From NCBI GenBank assembly GCA_022565795.1, contig JAIUMA010000027.1, forward strand, positions 1 through 42,330: 42,330 nucleotides of DNA, read 5' to 3'. The DNA comes from Balneolia bacterium. Its GTDB lineage: Bacteria; Bacteroidota; Rhodothermia; Balneolales; Cyclonatronaceae. Made by a program: the position numbers and the translations under genes. Of the stretch, positions 18,201 through 27,020 are shown piece by piece. Each line of letters starts with the position of its first letter. Position 1 is the stretch's first letter. The notes below the pieces were generated by a model that saw only the letters and a program-made list of their open reading frames with translations, was not told the origin of the DNA and did no database searches.

Positions 18201-19096
18201 TGTCCGGCTTCTCCAGCTGCCTGAAGCGCATTGAATGCGGCCTGAGAAAAACCCGGACCACCCCAGCTGTGGTTAGACATTACGGCACCGTTTTCCAGCG
18301 CGTACTGTAGCCCCTGAATCATGGCAGCGCCGTTGCAGTTGGGAGCGCCATTCAGGCCGCAAATTTTAATATTCATCAGCTGTACATCCCAGTTCACGCC
18401 AGTAACTCCTACGCCGTTATTTCCAACAGCACCAATAGTTCCGGCTACGTGCGTACCGTGGCCGTTCAAATCTTCAGGTGTATCACCCAGAAAACTTGCG
18501 CCGGCGTTGCCATTGCTGTCGAACCAGAGGTTATCAACCAGATCCGGGTGATCACTTTTGATACCCGAATCGAAAACAGCTACAATCACATCCGAGGAAC
18601 CCGTGGTGATCTCCCATGCGCTTAGCGCAGAGATGTCTGCACCGGCCGAACCACCTGATTGCCCCGTGTTATGAAGTCCCCATAGACTGCCGAAAAACGG
18701 ATCGTTTGGCGTGGTGTTCATTAAAGACTCAAACGGATCCTCAGATTCTACAGAAAAATCGGGAATACGATATACGAAATTGGGTTCAGCATAAATTACA
18801 TCCTCACGGCTGTTGAGCATTTCCAGCGCTTCATGCACGGTTCCGCTTCGAAATTCCCACTTTTCAGCGTTGATGAGGTCGAGATTTGTAACCATCTCTA
18901 CCTGGAGCTGCTGGCGCATCAGCGCGACATCGGCGCTTTGCACACCCGGAGCAAATTCCACGATAAGCTGATTATTTACAAACTCGATTTCACCAATTCC
19001 GCTTACGTATTCTTGCAGAATTTCCTGTGCATTTATTCGACCGGGGATTATTGCAAACAGCAATACCACAGCCATTATCAGTAGCTTTTGTTTCAT
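15254..19096 (-). CDS. Large secreted subtilisin-like serine protease, T9SS cargo
   Basis: A 1280-residue exported peptidase of family S8. Order: signal peptide 1-23 (INA-QE); an inhibitory prodomain of the fervidolysin type (about 36-110); the S8 catalytic domain (about 135-435) with D176 in [13 protein letters not shown]213 in NGHGTHVAG, the oxyanion N307 in AAGNNG and nucleophile S376 in [12 protein letters not shown]; a jelly-roll or laminin-G-like segment (about 545-715, [13 protein letters not shown]); two Ig-like repeats of the BACON/Hydin-like kind (about 715-895); three fibronectin type III-like repeats (about 895-1185) each ending W-S-F-x-T-T; and a type A T9SS sorting domain (about 1195-1280). 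It should be a cell-surface or released protease for external protein. The triad is complete, so it is probably active. It stands alone, with the upstream region 19097-19509 as its promoter. Confidence 0.93.
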   Translation of the reverse strand: MKQKLLIMAVVLLFAIIPGRINAQEILQEYVSGIGEIEFVNNQLIVEFAPGVQSADVALMRQQLQVEMVTNLDLINAEKWEFRSGTVHEALEMLNSREDVIYAEPNFVYRIPDFSVESEDPFESLMNTTPNDPFFGSLWGLHNTGQSGGSAGADISALSAWEITTGSSDVIVAVFDSGIKSDHPDLVDNLWFDSNGNAGASFLGDTPEDLNGHGTHVAGTIGAVGNNGVGVTGVNWDVQLMNIKICGLNGAPNCNGAAMIQGLQYALENGAVMSNHSWGGPGFSQAAFNALQAAGEAGHLAIAAAGNNGTNNDNQNFYPAGYNLPNVIAVASSDRNDQRSGFSNFGVNTVHLAAPGSSIRSTDINSTGYSFKSGTSMASPHVAGAAALLKGEHPDATPEQIRGWLMNSVDVIPAFENITIAGGRLNAYNALLLAELGPPSISVNPDDVDVSGVVGQNLSDFLTVANDAPGILSYTIGVAYDETAANREVQTYTYMRNGNVIEESTAALIDDVFWDSGLMSAQEINTSFEASEGFEPGFAGGQLGWSALAASTTQPVISSGNASDGTQSLEIAAQGGSPGDTNVGLRSPLLDTGFLFYTLSTDIYVESTGGADYDVILQSPANGQLTTRFRFGANGNMSVLAPSGGGLGFQGLGSYQTGEWLTLRKEFDVPASEIRYYIDDELVYTGPFIAAPTVEQVVFLGNNNNSGESAFFDNVSLSGNDGWLSVSNGSGTINGEGSTQAELVFDTDMAPGTYNASLFVSSNDPENPLIEVPVSFQLFPASETPQITVNTTGLSFVTVPGMETEQVFSIQNTGQEELTFDIAVNDSDDAGISDQFTLNPDSGTLVSLAQESITLQLNTNGVEPGTYAATVAISSNDPDSPVVEIPVEITVLEGLPDAITLNSPADNADEQDLSLSLEWTADDLADAYDVELGLDADLGENTLLSSSTSETSLSLDDLGTDTRYYWRVRGTNAAGAGEWSATWSFLTTDNVPDAPQLVTPENEAEDLPLDQSFAWSETDGDFYRIQIAADEDFETLIVEADELEENMFSPEELLPELSEHFWRVRSVRSTGEASEWSTVWSFTTTAGVPQAVTLLTPEDGATDVSMTNLFTWSSVDFAQSYAMEIALDAEFEEVALSRNGLNDARTLVSGQLESQTVYFWRARGINGETAGEWSEVASFTTEIVTSLPDEDLPTAFAIEQNYPNPFNPTTVINYALPEDASVRVEVYNLMGQRVAVLVNEQMQAGRHSVTFDAQRLSSGMYLYRIQAGSFTETRKMMLVK

Positions 19097-19509
19097 TAGT
19101 TAGCAGAGTTATGTTAGGTAAGATTAAATGCTACAGCCATGCAGTCCAGGCTTCATTGCTACGGTAAATTATACCGATTAACACTCCTGTTATTAGCAAG
19201 ACATGACCTTGAGACACGAATTGTCTATGGGGCAAACGGATTATAGCAAAAGCATTTCAATCGTTAAACCCGCTTACATTTTTTGACATTTGACGCTAAC
19301 AAATCTGTGTTAAGTCACTAACACATTGAAACGCATAACTTTCATGTCTCAGATTACAAGTACGTAACCGGAGGGGCGGCCGGATTAATTATTTTTTCTG
19401 CCATAATAACCTTTCAGAAATCGACCTTGTCGTAATTTTAATAAAGAGGAAGACTATTTCTTTAGCGGAAGAAAATAGTTCTCCGCAGAGCCAATGAAGG
19501 GTACTGCGT
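19097..19509. other. Intergenic region, promoter of the subtilase, no gene
   Basis: This 413-bp gap between two minus-strand genes holds no credible frame. It must contain the subtilase promoter and the terminator of the upstream-lying phosphodiesterase gene (hairpin at 19452-19481). The part 19220-19350 is AT-rich with stretches such as ttttttgacatttgacg, but no promoter could be fixed. Confidence 0.5.
19452..19481 (-). terminator. Intrinsic terminator after the phosphodiesterase gene
   Basis: On the minus strand, arms gaactattttctt and aagaaatagtc pair with one mismatch around a ccgcta loop and are followed by a T-rich tail (ttcctctttatt). It lies 29 bp past the stop of the glycerophosphodiester phosphodiesterase gene. 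Confidence 0.55.
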
Positions 19510-20514
19510 TTAGTCCAGTAAATCCGTAATCTCGCTAAGCTCTGCGGCTCTGTTTGGATAATCTGTGATGAGTCCGTCTACGCCCATTTCTACCATTCGC
19601 ACCATGTCATCTTTTTCGTTGATGGTCCATGGCACAAGCTTTATGCCCTCAGTTCGAACGCGCTCTATAGTTGTTTCGTCAATCAAGTTAAAATTCGGGC
19701 TGTACACATGGGGCATAAATCCGAGCTGTTCCACATTCCAGTTGAAGCCGCGGCGGTTTTCAACAAGCAGCACCAGCGGAATGGTGTCATCGATTTCACG
19801 CATAGCCTGAAGCGTGCGTACATCGAAGCTCTGTATGAAGACCCGATCGAGCATATCGAGTTCACGAAGCTCATCATATAGCAGTTGAGCAAACTCCCGC
19901 GGCTCCGGATGATACACATTATCCCACTCCGGCCGGCTTTTGGTTTCGATATTGTAGAATACCTGAGAGCGTCCGGTTTCGGCAAGATGCTCTTCAACGG
20001 CTAGAATAGCATCCTTCATGAGCGGCTTGGAAACCTCCATGGGCTCCTGCTCCGGAAAGTTGATATGCCCTCGTCGCCCGACATCGTACCTGCTGATTTC
20101 TTCGTATGTCATTCGAAACATATTAAGCTCTGGTGCACGCTCAGGGGTAATTTCATTTCCATCGGGATCCGTGCTTATATGATGATGAAACCATGGCTCA
20201 TGCGACAAAACTACCAGACTGTCGGCTGAAATAACAACATCAAACTCCAGCGTGGTAATCGGATACTCAAGCGCAACCAGCAGGCTTGGGATGGTATTTT
20301 CAGGCAAAATACCGCGTGCGCCGCGATGCCCCTGCAGGTCGAATGACGGAAAGTTAGCCATAGCTCTCATGTTGGTTGTTTCGGAAGCCGGTAAATCACT
20401 CTGACTCGCATCGGCATCACCATCACCACTATCCGGACCCGAGCACGCCCAAAGTGAAATTACTATCAAACTACTTAAAATGAATAAACGGGGAATTATC
20501 GAAGTCTTTCGCAT
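19510..20514 (-). CDS. Glycerophosphodiester phosphodiesterase lipoprotein
   Basis: A 334-residue lipoprotein of the GDPD family, which cleaves glycerophosphodiesters (products of phospholipid breakdown) to glycerol 3-phosphate and an alcohol. The ATG at 20514 was chosen over a TTG two codons upstream. Residues 1-23 form a lipoprotein signal with Cys in LWACSG, followed by an Asp/Ser-rich linker. The catalytic TIM barrel shows the family hallmarks: LQGHRGARGILPENT with the first catalytic His and Arg, LEFDVVISADS with the metal-binding Glu/Asp, and LSHEPWF with the second His. A GDPD-specific insertion lies between. The C-terminus has WTINEKDDM and DGLITDYP, also typical. It should work in the periplasm or on the surface. 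It stands alone, ending in the hairpin at 19452-19481. Confidence 0.93.
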   Translation of the reverse strand: MRKTSIIPRLFILSSLIVISLWACSGPDSGDGDADASQSDLPASETTNMRAMANFPSFDLQGHRGARGILPENTIPSLLVALEYPITTLEFDVVISADSLVVLSHEPWFHHHISTDPDGNEITPERAPELNMFRMTYEEISRYDVGRRGHINFPEQEPMEVSKPLMKDAILAVEEHLAETGRSQVFYNIETKSRPEWDNVYHPEPREFAQLLYDELRELDMLDRVFIQSFDVRTLQAMREIDDTIPLVLLVENRRGFNWNVEQLGFMPHVYSPNFNLIDETTIERVRTEGIKLVPWTINEKDDMVRMVEMGVDGLITDYPNRAAELSEITDLLD

Positions 20515-20630
20515 AGTCAAAAAAACAGTGTTGATAGCGATTTAGTGATTGGTTGCTTAATCACCGAATATAAATAATGGAATCGGGTTTCGCATTACGT
20601 GGAGGTAAAGAATGCGAAGGGTACCGGGAA

Positions 20631-20722
20631 TGAACCACGGAGCCCCAATGGCACAAAGGTTCGAAAAGTAGTCGTAATGAGTTTGTTTTGAATCTATGTG
20701 TCATGGAGCCTTTGTGGTTCAC
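20631..20722. repeat. Intergenic gaaccacgaag-type repeat, copy 3
   Basis: The arms tgaaccacggagcccc (20631-20646) and ggagcctttgtggttca (about 20705-20721) are imperfect complements. It lies just past the fumarylacetoacetase stop and could fold into a long stem able to end or protect that transcript. Same family as 10990 and 15018. Confidence 0.55.
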
Positions 20723-20733
20723 AAACGAATCCT

Positions 20734-22035
20734 TCACCCTTCCCGAACCGGCAGTACTTTTCCTTCGCAGTTTCCGAAGCCAACCCGGTAGCCATCACCC
20801 TGCGCCCAGCCGGTGAGGATTACGCTGTCGCCGTCCTGGAGGAATTTACGTTCTTCGCCATTGGGGAATTTCAGTGGCTTGCTTCCGCGCCAGCTGAGCT
20901 CGAGCATGGATCCGTAGCTGTCTTCTGTGGGACCGCTGATCGTGCCCGAGGCAAGTAAATCACCGGTACGCATATTGCAGCCCGTGATGGAGTGGTGCAC
21001 CAGCTGCTGTGCCATGCTCCAGTAGAGATACTTGAAGTTGGATGTACATATCTTGTGCGGCTTATCCATGTTTTCTCCCCTCAGCATCACCTCAAGATTG
21101 ATATCATAGGTGAGGTCGGGTCGTTCAGGCTTCAGATAATCCAGCACTTCAGGATTGGTTTGTTTCGGGCCTTCTGCCCTGAACGGTTTCAGCGCCTCCG
21201 GGGTGACAATCCACGGCGAGATGCTTGTTCCAAAATTCTTGGCCAAAAACGGACCAAGAGGTACATATTCCCATTTCTGTATATCGCGGGCGCTCCAGTC
21301 ATTCACCAATGCGAGCCCCCAGATGTGGTCTTCGACGTCTTTCATGCTGAGCGTCGAGCCCAAATCGTTACCGCCTGAAACGAAGAATCCCATTTCAAGC
21401 TCGAAATCTACCAGCCTGCTCGGACCAAATGAAGGTTTATCGGCATCATCCGCTTTGGTTTGTCCCATCGGGCGGTGGAGGTCGGTGCCTGACACTACAA
21501 CGGAGCTGCTGCGCCCGTGATAGCCCACCGGAATGTGGAGCCAGTTGGGCTGCAGCGCATTGTCTTTACCTCTGAACATGGTTCCAACGTTCGTGGCGTG
21601 CTCACGTGAGGAGTAGAAATCGGTATAATCGCCAATCTGCACCGGCAGCTCCATTACGGCCTCAGACATTGGAATCAGGGCCCTTTTACGTAAATCAGCG
21701 TCGTTTTTCAGGCGATCATCTTCCCCAGACAGCACACGGCTGATCACCTGCCTGGCTTCAATACGCGCCTCTTTGCCTAAATCCATAAATTCGTTCAGAT
21801 AGCGCTCATCAAATACATCCTGACCGCGAAGATTTGGTCCGTCGAAAAACCCATGATTATCAAGCACGCTCAAATCCAGCACATAATCCCCGATAGCCAC
21901 GCCTACTCTGGCCGAACGCTTGGCTCCCGGCCTGAAAATCCCGAATGGAAGGTTTTGAATTGGAAAATGGGAATCAGCGGGAATATCAAAGAAAGCTTTG
22001 AGCTTAGGATCTGTTGTTGAATCAAATTGTGCCAT
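20734..22035 (-). CDS. fahA: Fumarylacetoacetase
   Basis: A 433-residue cytoplasmic hydrolase that splits fumarylacetoacetate to fumarate and acetoacetate, the last step of tyrosine and homogentisate breakdown. The N-terminal SH3-like domain (about 1-130) precedes the catalytic barrel. Active-site and metal residues line up with mouse FAH at a constant offset of 13: D139 and H146 in DYTDFYSSREHATNVG, E212 and E214 in VDFELEMG, D246 in NDWSARD and K266 in FLAKNFGTS. Length is about that of animal enzymes, as in other Bacteroidota. A conserved unknown gene lies 56 bp upstream and should share its transcript. Other pathway genes (hppD, hmgA) are not in the window. Confidence 0.97.
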   Translation of the reverse strand: MAQFDSTTDPKLKAFFDIPADSHFPIQNLPFGIFRPGAKRSARVGVAIGDYVLDLSVLDNHGFFDGPNLRGQDVFDERYLNEFMDLGKEARIEARQVISRVLSGEDDRLKNDADLRKRALIPMSEAVMELPVQIGDYTDFYSSREHATNVGTMFRGKDNALQPNWLHIPVGYHGRSSSVVVSGTDLHRPMGQTKADDADKPSFGPSRLVDFELEMGFFVSGGNDLGSTLSMKDVEDHIWGLALVNDWSARDIQKWEYVPLGPFLAKNFGTSISPWIVTPEALKPFRAEGPKQTNPEVLDYLKPERPDLTYDINLEVMLRGENMDKPHKICTSNFKYLYWSMAQQLVHHSITGCNMRTGDLLASGTISGPTEDSYGSMLELSWRGSKPLKFPNGEERKFLQDGDSVILTGWAQGDGYRVGFGNCEGKVLPVREG

Positions 22036-22091
22036 ATTACAGGATAATTATTTAGAGTTTGATGTTAATTGGGTAATGATTGAATCAAGTC

Positions 22092-23060
22092 TTAGGCTTT
22101 TCTCAGGCCGAGCTCTTCAAGGTCTTCAAGAGGTTCGTTAAAGCTGCAGCTCCCGTATGACGTGGCCAGCGAACTTCTTACCGAGCCAAGCTGGTCCATG
22201 GATGCTTCGAACCCGTTCCAGCTGAAGCCATCTTCAGAAAAAACAAATGTCGACGGCTCTTCTTCGTTCAGCATGGACTCATATTCAGTAACGGTCCATC
22301 CGTAAACAGATCCGAGCACCGCTGCGCCGAATACATTGAAAAAACCGTGCATCATACAGCCAATTTGTGCATTGTGATGACGTACGGGATGATGAAGTCC
22401 GGCCGTGGCTTTAAACGGCACTCCGGTTTTGCGGCAGCTAAACAAAGCAACCGCAACCTGATGCACCGTTGGAAACATATGCGCTTCAACCCCGCCGCAC
22501 CGCAGTTTGAAGCCGCTTTTCCCGTCGTCGCTGCTGAGGTGTCCGGAAAGAGCTGTCGTAAGCACGGAAACACGATCCTGCCAGTTTTCATTACGAACCG
22601 GTTCGTAGAAGAGGTCGACGCTATTGGGAATTTGAGCATTTACACGGCTGCGAATATCAGTCAGCAGACCAGCTAACTCCACGTCAGTAAAGTCAGCATC
22701 GGGCAGCTTTATCTCCATTGAGGTAACACTTACGCTTCCGCGTTGCGCCTCATAGAAGTAGTGAATCTGCTGAAGCGCACCTTCAATATTGGTGATACAT
22801 TCATGTACGGTATTCCCGCCTCCTGCCAATGCTGAAAAAGGAACAGGTCTTCCGGGATCATCAGCGAATGAGTCTGAAAATCCGTTCAGCTCTGACAGTC
22901 TTCCGGACGGAATCACAAAGGCAGAAAGTTTATCTGCATCAGGGGTTGTCCGGTAGGACAAAAAGTTTTCTATTGCCGGCTTCATTTCCAGCGCAGAAGG
23001 CGGAAAAAGACCGGCATAGTCTATCAATCCTTTCATGAATACGGAAAGAGAAGCTTGCAT
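22092..23060 (-). CDS. Conserved protein of unknown function, partner of fahA
   Basis: A 322-residue soluble protein without signal peptide or membrane helix. No named family was recognised. Notable blocks are GLIDYAGLFPPSALEM near the N-terminus (11-26), GFKLRCGG at 183-190 and PFKATAGLHHPVRH at 215-228; the alternating strand-helix pattern and the Lys-, Arg- and His-rich blocks at strand ends suggest a TIM-barrel-like fold with an active site binding an anionic ligand. The last third has FVFSEDGFSWNG and YGSCSFNEPLEDLEELG. It precedes fahA by 56 bp on the same strand and starts with a good ATG, so co-transcription is likely. This points to a role in aromatic amino-acid degradation, possibly isomerase- or hydrolase-like, but no function can be stated. 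Confidence 0.8.
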   Translation of the reverse strand: MQASLSVFMKGLIDYAGLFPPSALEMKPAIENFLSYRTTPDADKLSAFVIPSGRLSELNGFSDSFADDPGRPVPFSALAGGGNTVHECITNIEGALQQIHYFYEAQRGSVSVTSMEIKLPDADFTDVELAGLLTDIRSRVNAQIPNSVDLFYEPVRNENWQDRVSVLTTALSGHLSSDDGKSGFKLRCGGVEAHMFPTVHQVAVALFSCRKTGVPFKATAGLHHPVRHHNAQIGCMMHGFFNVFGAAVLGSVYGWTVTEYESMLNEEEPSTFVFSEDGFSWNGFEASMDQLGSVRSSLATSYGSCSFNEPLEDLEELGLRKA

Positions 23061-23259
23061 GACGCTTTTTTAGCTACGTTTAGAATCAAATAGTTGACAT
23101 TTCGGAATGTGATTCCGGCTTGGCAAAGATGATGCTTTTACATCTAAATCGCAAAGAAGGAGGACCGTATTTTCTTGTTTTGTCACTCGGTTTTGGATTT
23201 TACAATCTGGTTTCGGATAATTAACCTATCCCGTCATCTATCAACTAACCCATTGTTTT

Positions 23260-23742
23260 ATGTGCCCATCACCAAAGCCAGGCCCGAACCACGTTCGTCA
23301 CTTAATCGAACATCTGCGAGAGCTCTCAAATAATCCCCCGCACCCGGATGAAATCGATTCCTTCAAATCGTATGACCTGCCGCCTGAACTTCAGGAATTT
23401 GCAGACGCGGAGCGGTATCTGCACGGAGACGGGTTTACCTTCGCAAAGCTGACGGGGATCCACCAAAATCAGCTTCCGGAATTAAAACACATGACGGATG
23501 CTGAGTGTACCGTACTCTTCGATGAGATTCACCGGCTTCTTACCTACTTTGCTTATGAGTTCGTTTTTCCGGATAACCTGCCCGTAGAGCTAAAATACGA
23601 GGCCTTGAAAAAAGAGTGGCTGGAGCCCCATCCATATATAGGTCCGGGCACCAACGGGATAATCGGAGTTGAGTTCTGTTCGTACGAGCCTAAGGAATGT
23701 CCCTGGCCTGCTAAATACTGCACCTGCCATTTTGATGATTGA
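23260..23742 (+). CDS. Small soluble protein with cysteine-rich tail, unknown function
   Basis: A 160-residue cytoplasmic protein, largely helical by its residue pattern (VRHLIEHLRELSNN, DAECTVLFDEIHRLLTYFAYEF) and acidic. Its C-terminal 20 residues contain four Cys spaced C-x6-C-x6-C-x-C (starting FCSYEPKEC, ending YCTCHFDD), which could bind a metal; another Cys is at position 2 within MCPSPKPGP. No family name could be given. The frame has coding-like character from its first ATG and stands alone on the plus strand, divergent from the fahA operon. Its 3' end nearly meets the convergent bioY gene. Confidence 0.7.
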   Translation: MCPSPKPGPNHVRHLIEHLRELSNNPPHPDEIDSFKSYDLPPELQEFADAERYLHGDGFTFAKLTGIHQNQLPELKHMTDAECTVLFDEIHRLLTYFAYEFVFPDNLPVELKYEALKKEWLEPHPYIGPGTNGIIGVEFCSYEPKECPWPAKYCTCHFDD

Positions 23743-23796
23743 AAATCGCTTCAGGTCTGAAATCCGTCCGGCATTATACTGTCCGGAGAAGCACCA

Positions 23797-24327
23797 TCAG
23801 CCGGTTTGTATCCACCCGCTGTTCGGCCAGCGTTTTTTTATGATGCGGGCTGTGATCAAAATCACGGTCAATCGTATGGTCTCTGCCGTGATGAATATCC
23901 AGTACTGACCAAAAGTTTGCTGCCAGGCTTCTGCCGAATAGAAATAGAGCCAGGTCAGGCCCGAGGTATGAAGTAAAATAGCAGCAAGGAGCAGCGCCAG
24001 CGCATCGCGAATCAGAGAATTCCCTCTTTCCGAGATGAAACCGGTGGTAAATGCCGCTATCATAAATCCAAGCAGATAGCCACCAGTCGGACCAAGCAGG
24101 CGCTCGATTCCTCCCGTTCCGCCCGCATAAACCGGAAGGCCTAAGGCACCCGAAACCACATAGAGCGCGGTTGCGGCCAGTGCTGTTTTGCTTCCAAACA
24201 AAAGCCCGCCCAAATAGATAAAAAACGTGGTAAGCACAATGGGAACCACGCCCATATCGATGGTCACCCGGGCTCCGGCCGTAATCAAAAGAGCCAGAAC
24301 AGGGATGATGATGATTCGCTTGTTCAT
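23797..24327 (-). CDS. bioY: Biotin transporter BioY
   Basis: A 176-residue integral membrane protein of the BioY family, the substrate-binding S-component of ECF-type biotin uptake. Five to six hydrophobic helices are visible. Family marks are an N-terminal helix with GARVTIDMG, the block TFFIYLGGLLFG, VSGALGLPVYAGGTGG and GPTGGYLLGF, the last being the strongest BioY signature. The ATG overlaps the stop of the hemW-like gene by 4 nt (24324-24327), so translation is coupled. No ECF ATPase or T-component gene is near; BioY proteins can work alone or with shared modules. No biotin-repressor site was identified. Confidence 0.92.
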   Translation of the reverse strand: MNKRIIIIPVLALLITAGARVTIDMGVVPIVLTTFFIYLGGLLFGSKTALAATALYVVSGALGLPVYAGGTGGIERLLGPTGGYLLGFMIAAFTTGFISERGNSLIRDALALLLAAILLHTSGLTWLYFYSAEAWQQTFGQYWIFITAETIRLTVILITARIIKKRWPNSGWIQTG

Positions 24328-25499
24328 CCGCGGCTGATTATCTGCAGGGCGATGTAATCGGCCAGCATCAAGCCGCGATCCGATAGGCGAACACCTGCTT
24401 CACCATCCCTTTCGGGTTGAATGTAGCCCTCCTTTCGCATTCGCGCTATCCAGCTGCGCTGATCAGCATTAAGCTTATAATTGTAGCGCTGTGCCAGAGA
24501 TTCTTCTTTAACTCCGCGGGCTGTTCTCAGACCTATCAGCATCCGCTCTTCTGCCAGAGCTTTTTTATCCAGAAACTCTGGCTCAAACTGCCGGAAAAGC
24601 GGGCTGTTTTCTTCACCTCTCTGCATGTATCCTGCCAGCTTTGGCTCGTTGCTCCAGCGCGTGGCTCCTTTTCCATCAGCATCCCACCACAGAGAATGTG
24701 CTGAAGGTCCGAGCCCGAGATAGTTGGTGTGCGTCCAGTATGAGCTGTTATGACGGGATTCGTGGCCGGGCCGCGCAAAATTAGACACTTCATAGCGCTC
24801 TATTCCTGCTTTGCCAAGAGACTCGGTAACCACCTTCATGTGGCGTGAAACCAGGTCGTCTTCTGCAGGCTTCACAATGTTTTTCCGGACCATGCTGCCG
24901 AGCTTTGTTTTAGGCTCGACAGTCAGGCTGTATGCCGAAACGTGGGGCGGATTGTATTCCAGCAGGGCATCGATATCCTGCATCAAATCGGCTTCATCCT
25001 GATCCGGATTACCGTAGATAAGATCGGCGGTCCAGCTTCTGCAGCCCGACTGCTGCAGCGCCTCAAGCGCCAGATGGGCTTCCTCCCTGCTGTGCGCACG
25101 GTTCATAAAGCGAAGCCGCTCCGGGTTAAACGTTTGCACGCCCATGCTTATTCGATTGATACCGGCGTCCACAATCTCAGCCAGATAGCCTTTTTTGACG
25201 TCATCCGGATTCATTTCAAGGGTGATCTCCACCTCCATGCTAACATTCCACAGCAGCCGGATTTTCTCCAGAAGCTGGTTTATTTCAACTGCGGTTAGCT
25301 GTGATGGGGTACCGCCTCCAAAGTAAATCGTCTCGATTTTTTCACTGGTGAAATCAGGGCGTTCCGCTGTCACCATCTCCATTTCACCCAGCAAGCGGTG
25401 CACAAAGTCGGCCCGGTGCTTACGCGAGGTCTCGAAATAAAAATCGCAGTAGGTGCAGGCTTGTTTGCAGAACGGTATGTGAATGTAGAGGCCGGCCAA
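24324..25499 (-). CDS. hemW: Radical SAM heme chaperone HemW-like
   Basis: A 391-residue cytoplasmic radical SAM protein of the HemN/HemW group. The cluster motif is PFCKQACTYCDF (C-x3-C-x2-C) with Phe at the place where true HemN oxidases have a fourth Cys, and the N-terminal extension of HemN is missing; both point to HemW, a heme-binding chaperone, and not a coproporphyrinogen oxidase. The SAM-binding GGGTPS block and the segment GVQTFNPERLRFMNRAHS follow, with the winged HemN C-terminal domain at about 320-391. The start is a TTG: MAGLYIHIPFC is the family's usual beginning and no in-frame ATG lies close upstream. It overlaps bioY by 4 nt. Confidence 0.92.
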   Translation of the reverse strand: MAGLYIHIPFCKQACTYCDFYFETSRKHRADFVHRLLGEMEMVTAERPDFTSEKIETIYFGGGTPSQLTAVEINQLLEKIRLLWNVSMEVEITLEMNPDDVKKGYLAEIVDAGINRISMGVQTFNPERLRFMNRAHSREEAHLALEALQQSGCRSWTADLIYGNPDQDEADLMQDIDALLEYNPPHVSAYSLTVEPKTKLGSMVRKNIVKPAEDDLVSRHMKVVTESLGKAGIERYEVSNFARPGHESRHNSSYWTHTNYLGLGPSAHSLWWDADGKGATRWSNEPKLAGYMQRGEENSPLFRQFEPEFLDKKALAEERMLIGLRTARGVKEESLAQRYNYKLNADQRSWIARMRKEGYIQPERDGEAGVRLSDRGLMLADYIALQIISRG

Positions 25500-25642
25500 T
25501 AGAAAATTGTGAATTTTGAATGTTGAGTGAAGCGAAATCCCGGCCCCGCTTAAAAGCGGGTGTCGGGGGTGAATGGTGTATTATTCGGTGCCTCAGTTAG
25601 TCTTTGTAGTCCAAATTAGACTAAGAAAGTATCCGTGATTTT
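25500..25642. repeat. Intergenic stretch with hairpin and ttgaat-type repeats
   Basis: Contains attgtgaattttgaatgttg (25506-25525), a kind of AT-rich repeat also found at 33681-33715, and a GC-rich hairpin with arms cccgctt and aagcggg (about 25544-25559). It separates the NagZ-like gene from hemW on the minus strand; the hairpin lacks a T-run. Confidence 0.4.
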
Positions 25643-26842
25643 TTAGTCCGTTGACATTTGGGTTTTGAAGGTCCGGATGCGGTCGTAGGATTCCCTGATT
25701 CGGGATTCCGGGATGATGCCTTCATTAACCTTCTGACTTATTATACGGATGGCCCTTTCCGTTATTTCAGGTTCGTAGACTGAATTATTGGCAAAAACGA
25801 GCACATCAATGCCTGCGTTAACCGCCAGCTCCAGGGCCTGCTCCAGTCCGTAATAATCGGTGATGGCGCCCATTTGCATATCGTCTGAGAAAAGCAGGCC
25901 GGTAAAACCCAATTCATCGCGAAGCATGTCGGTCATAATTTCGGGCAACAGCGTTGCCGGATGCTCTGTGCTCCAATTCTCGTTAAAAATATGCGCCGAC
26001 ATCACCAGCTCCGCGCTGCCATCGGCGAATAGCTCTTTGTAGGGTAACAGTTCGGATTCATCCCATGTTTCGGTGACATCCGCCATGCCGTAGTGGGAAT
26101 CATTCCAGGCGCTGCCATGTCCCGGAAAATGCTTGATCGTACCCCAAAGTCCGGCTTCACGAAAGCTATCAAGGAATATGCGGCTGTGTTTGACGACCTC
26201 ATCCGGATTGGCAGAAAAACTACGCTCCAGGCGCCCGATTACGGGATTATCGGGATTTGAATTCACATCCACCACAGGCGCAAAATTGATATTGATGCCC
26301 AGATCAGAAAGCACCCTAGCTGTTCGGCGGGCATGGTAACGGGTCGAATCCGGCTCGTTCAAATCACCCAGGTACTGCATGCTAACCGTGGGTGGAAAAC
26401 CAAACCGCGTCTTCAGCCGGTTCACGCGCCCGCCCTCCTGATCGATGGCAATCATCAGAGGCATCCCGGGGTCCGCATACGACTGAAGCTGCTGAATCAG
26501 ATTCCGCACCTGATCCGGTGACTGCACATTCCGGCCCGATCGCCCAAGCGGCACATCATAATCAAACAAAATCACCCCGCCAAGATTTCGCTCACGAATA
26601 TCCTCCACGATGCGCTCGCTGCCGCTCAGTTCGTATCCGCGAAAACCAACCATCATCATTTGCCCGATCATGCTTTCGATCGAAGGATAGGATACATCTT
26701 CCGGCTCATTAGTCGAATTTTCACCATTGTTCTCTCCGGCACATCCAAATACGAACGTAGATGCAAGCAGCAGCAAGAAGGTTAACAACAGCACAATTTT
26801 GGCTATCACAAGAGTACGAAGCGGGAATGGTTTACGCGACAT
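25643..26842 (-). CDS. nagZ: Glycoside hydrolase family 3 beta-N-acetylhexosaminidase, NagZ-like lipoprotein
   Basis: A 399-residue GH3 enzyme. The ATG at 26842 was preferred to a TTG two codons upstream. An N-terminal hydrophobic stretch ends in FVFGCAG, a plausible lipobox, so unlike the cytoplasmic Escherichia coli NagZ it probably works in the periplasm or on the outer membrane. The barrel shows IDQEGGRVNRL, NFAPVVDVN, the GH3/NagZ hallmark KHFPGHGSAWNDSHYG with the catalytic His loop, and the nucleophile Asp in FSDDMQMGAI. The second GH3 domain is absent, as in NagZ. It should release N-acetylglucosamine from muropeptides or similar glycans during wall recycling. It lies 143 bp upstream of hemW. 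Confidence 0.9.
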   Translation of the reverse strand: MSRKPFPLRTLVIAKIVLLLTFLLLLASTFVFGCAGENNGENSTNEPEDVSYPSIESMIGQMMMVGFRGYELSGSERIVEDIRERNLGGVILFDYDVPLGRSGRNVQSPDQVRNLIQQLQSYADPGMPLMIAIDQEGGRVNRLKTRFGFPPTVSMQYLGDLNEPDSTRYHARRTARVLSDLGININFAPVVDVNSNPDNPVIGRLERSFSANPDEVVKHSRIFLDSFREAGLWGTIKHFPGHGSAWNDSHYGMADVTETWDESELLPYKELFADGSAELVMSAHIFNENWSTEHPATLLPEIMTDMLRDELGFTGLLFSDDMQMGAITDYYGLEQALELAVNAGIDVLVFANNSVYEPEITERAIRIISQKVNEGIIPESRIRESYDRIRTFKTQMSTD

Positions 26843-26963
26843 TTCCAACGGAAGAGACTTTCATTAAAATTGTTATTTCAGCTCTTTAACGCAGCTCGTT
26901 GATAATACCACATAATCTGCTTTTGTGCCTAAAGGGGATTTGTATGATAATGATATTGATATT

Positions 26964-27020
26964 GCCATCCATCGCCGGGGCAGCCATCCATCGCCGGGGC
27001 AGCCATCCATCGCCGGGGCA
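26964..27020. repeat. Three perfect 19-nt tandem repeats
   Basis: The unit gccatccatcgccggggca is repeated three times without change (26964-26982, 26983-27001, 27002-27020). The last unit supplies the outer left arm of the palindrome that follows. The repeats lie past the RAYT 3' end. Confidence 0.95.

Noticed and set aside
26964-27020. CRISPR array
   Set aside because: The units are directly joined with no spacers, and no cas genes are near.
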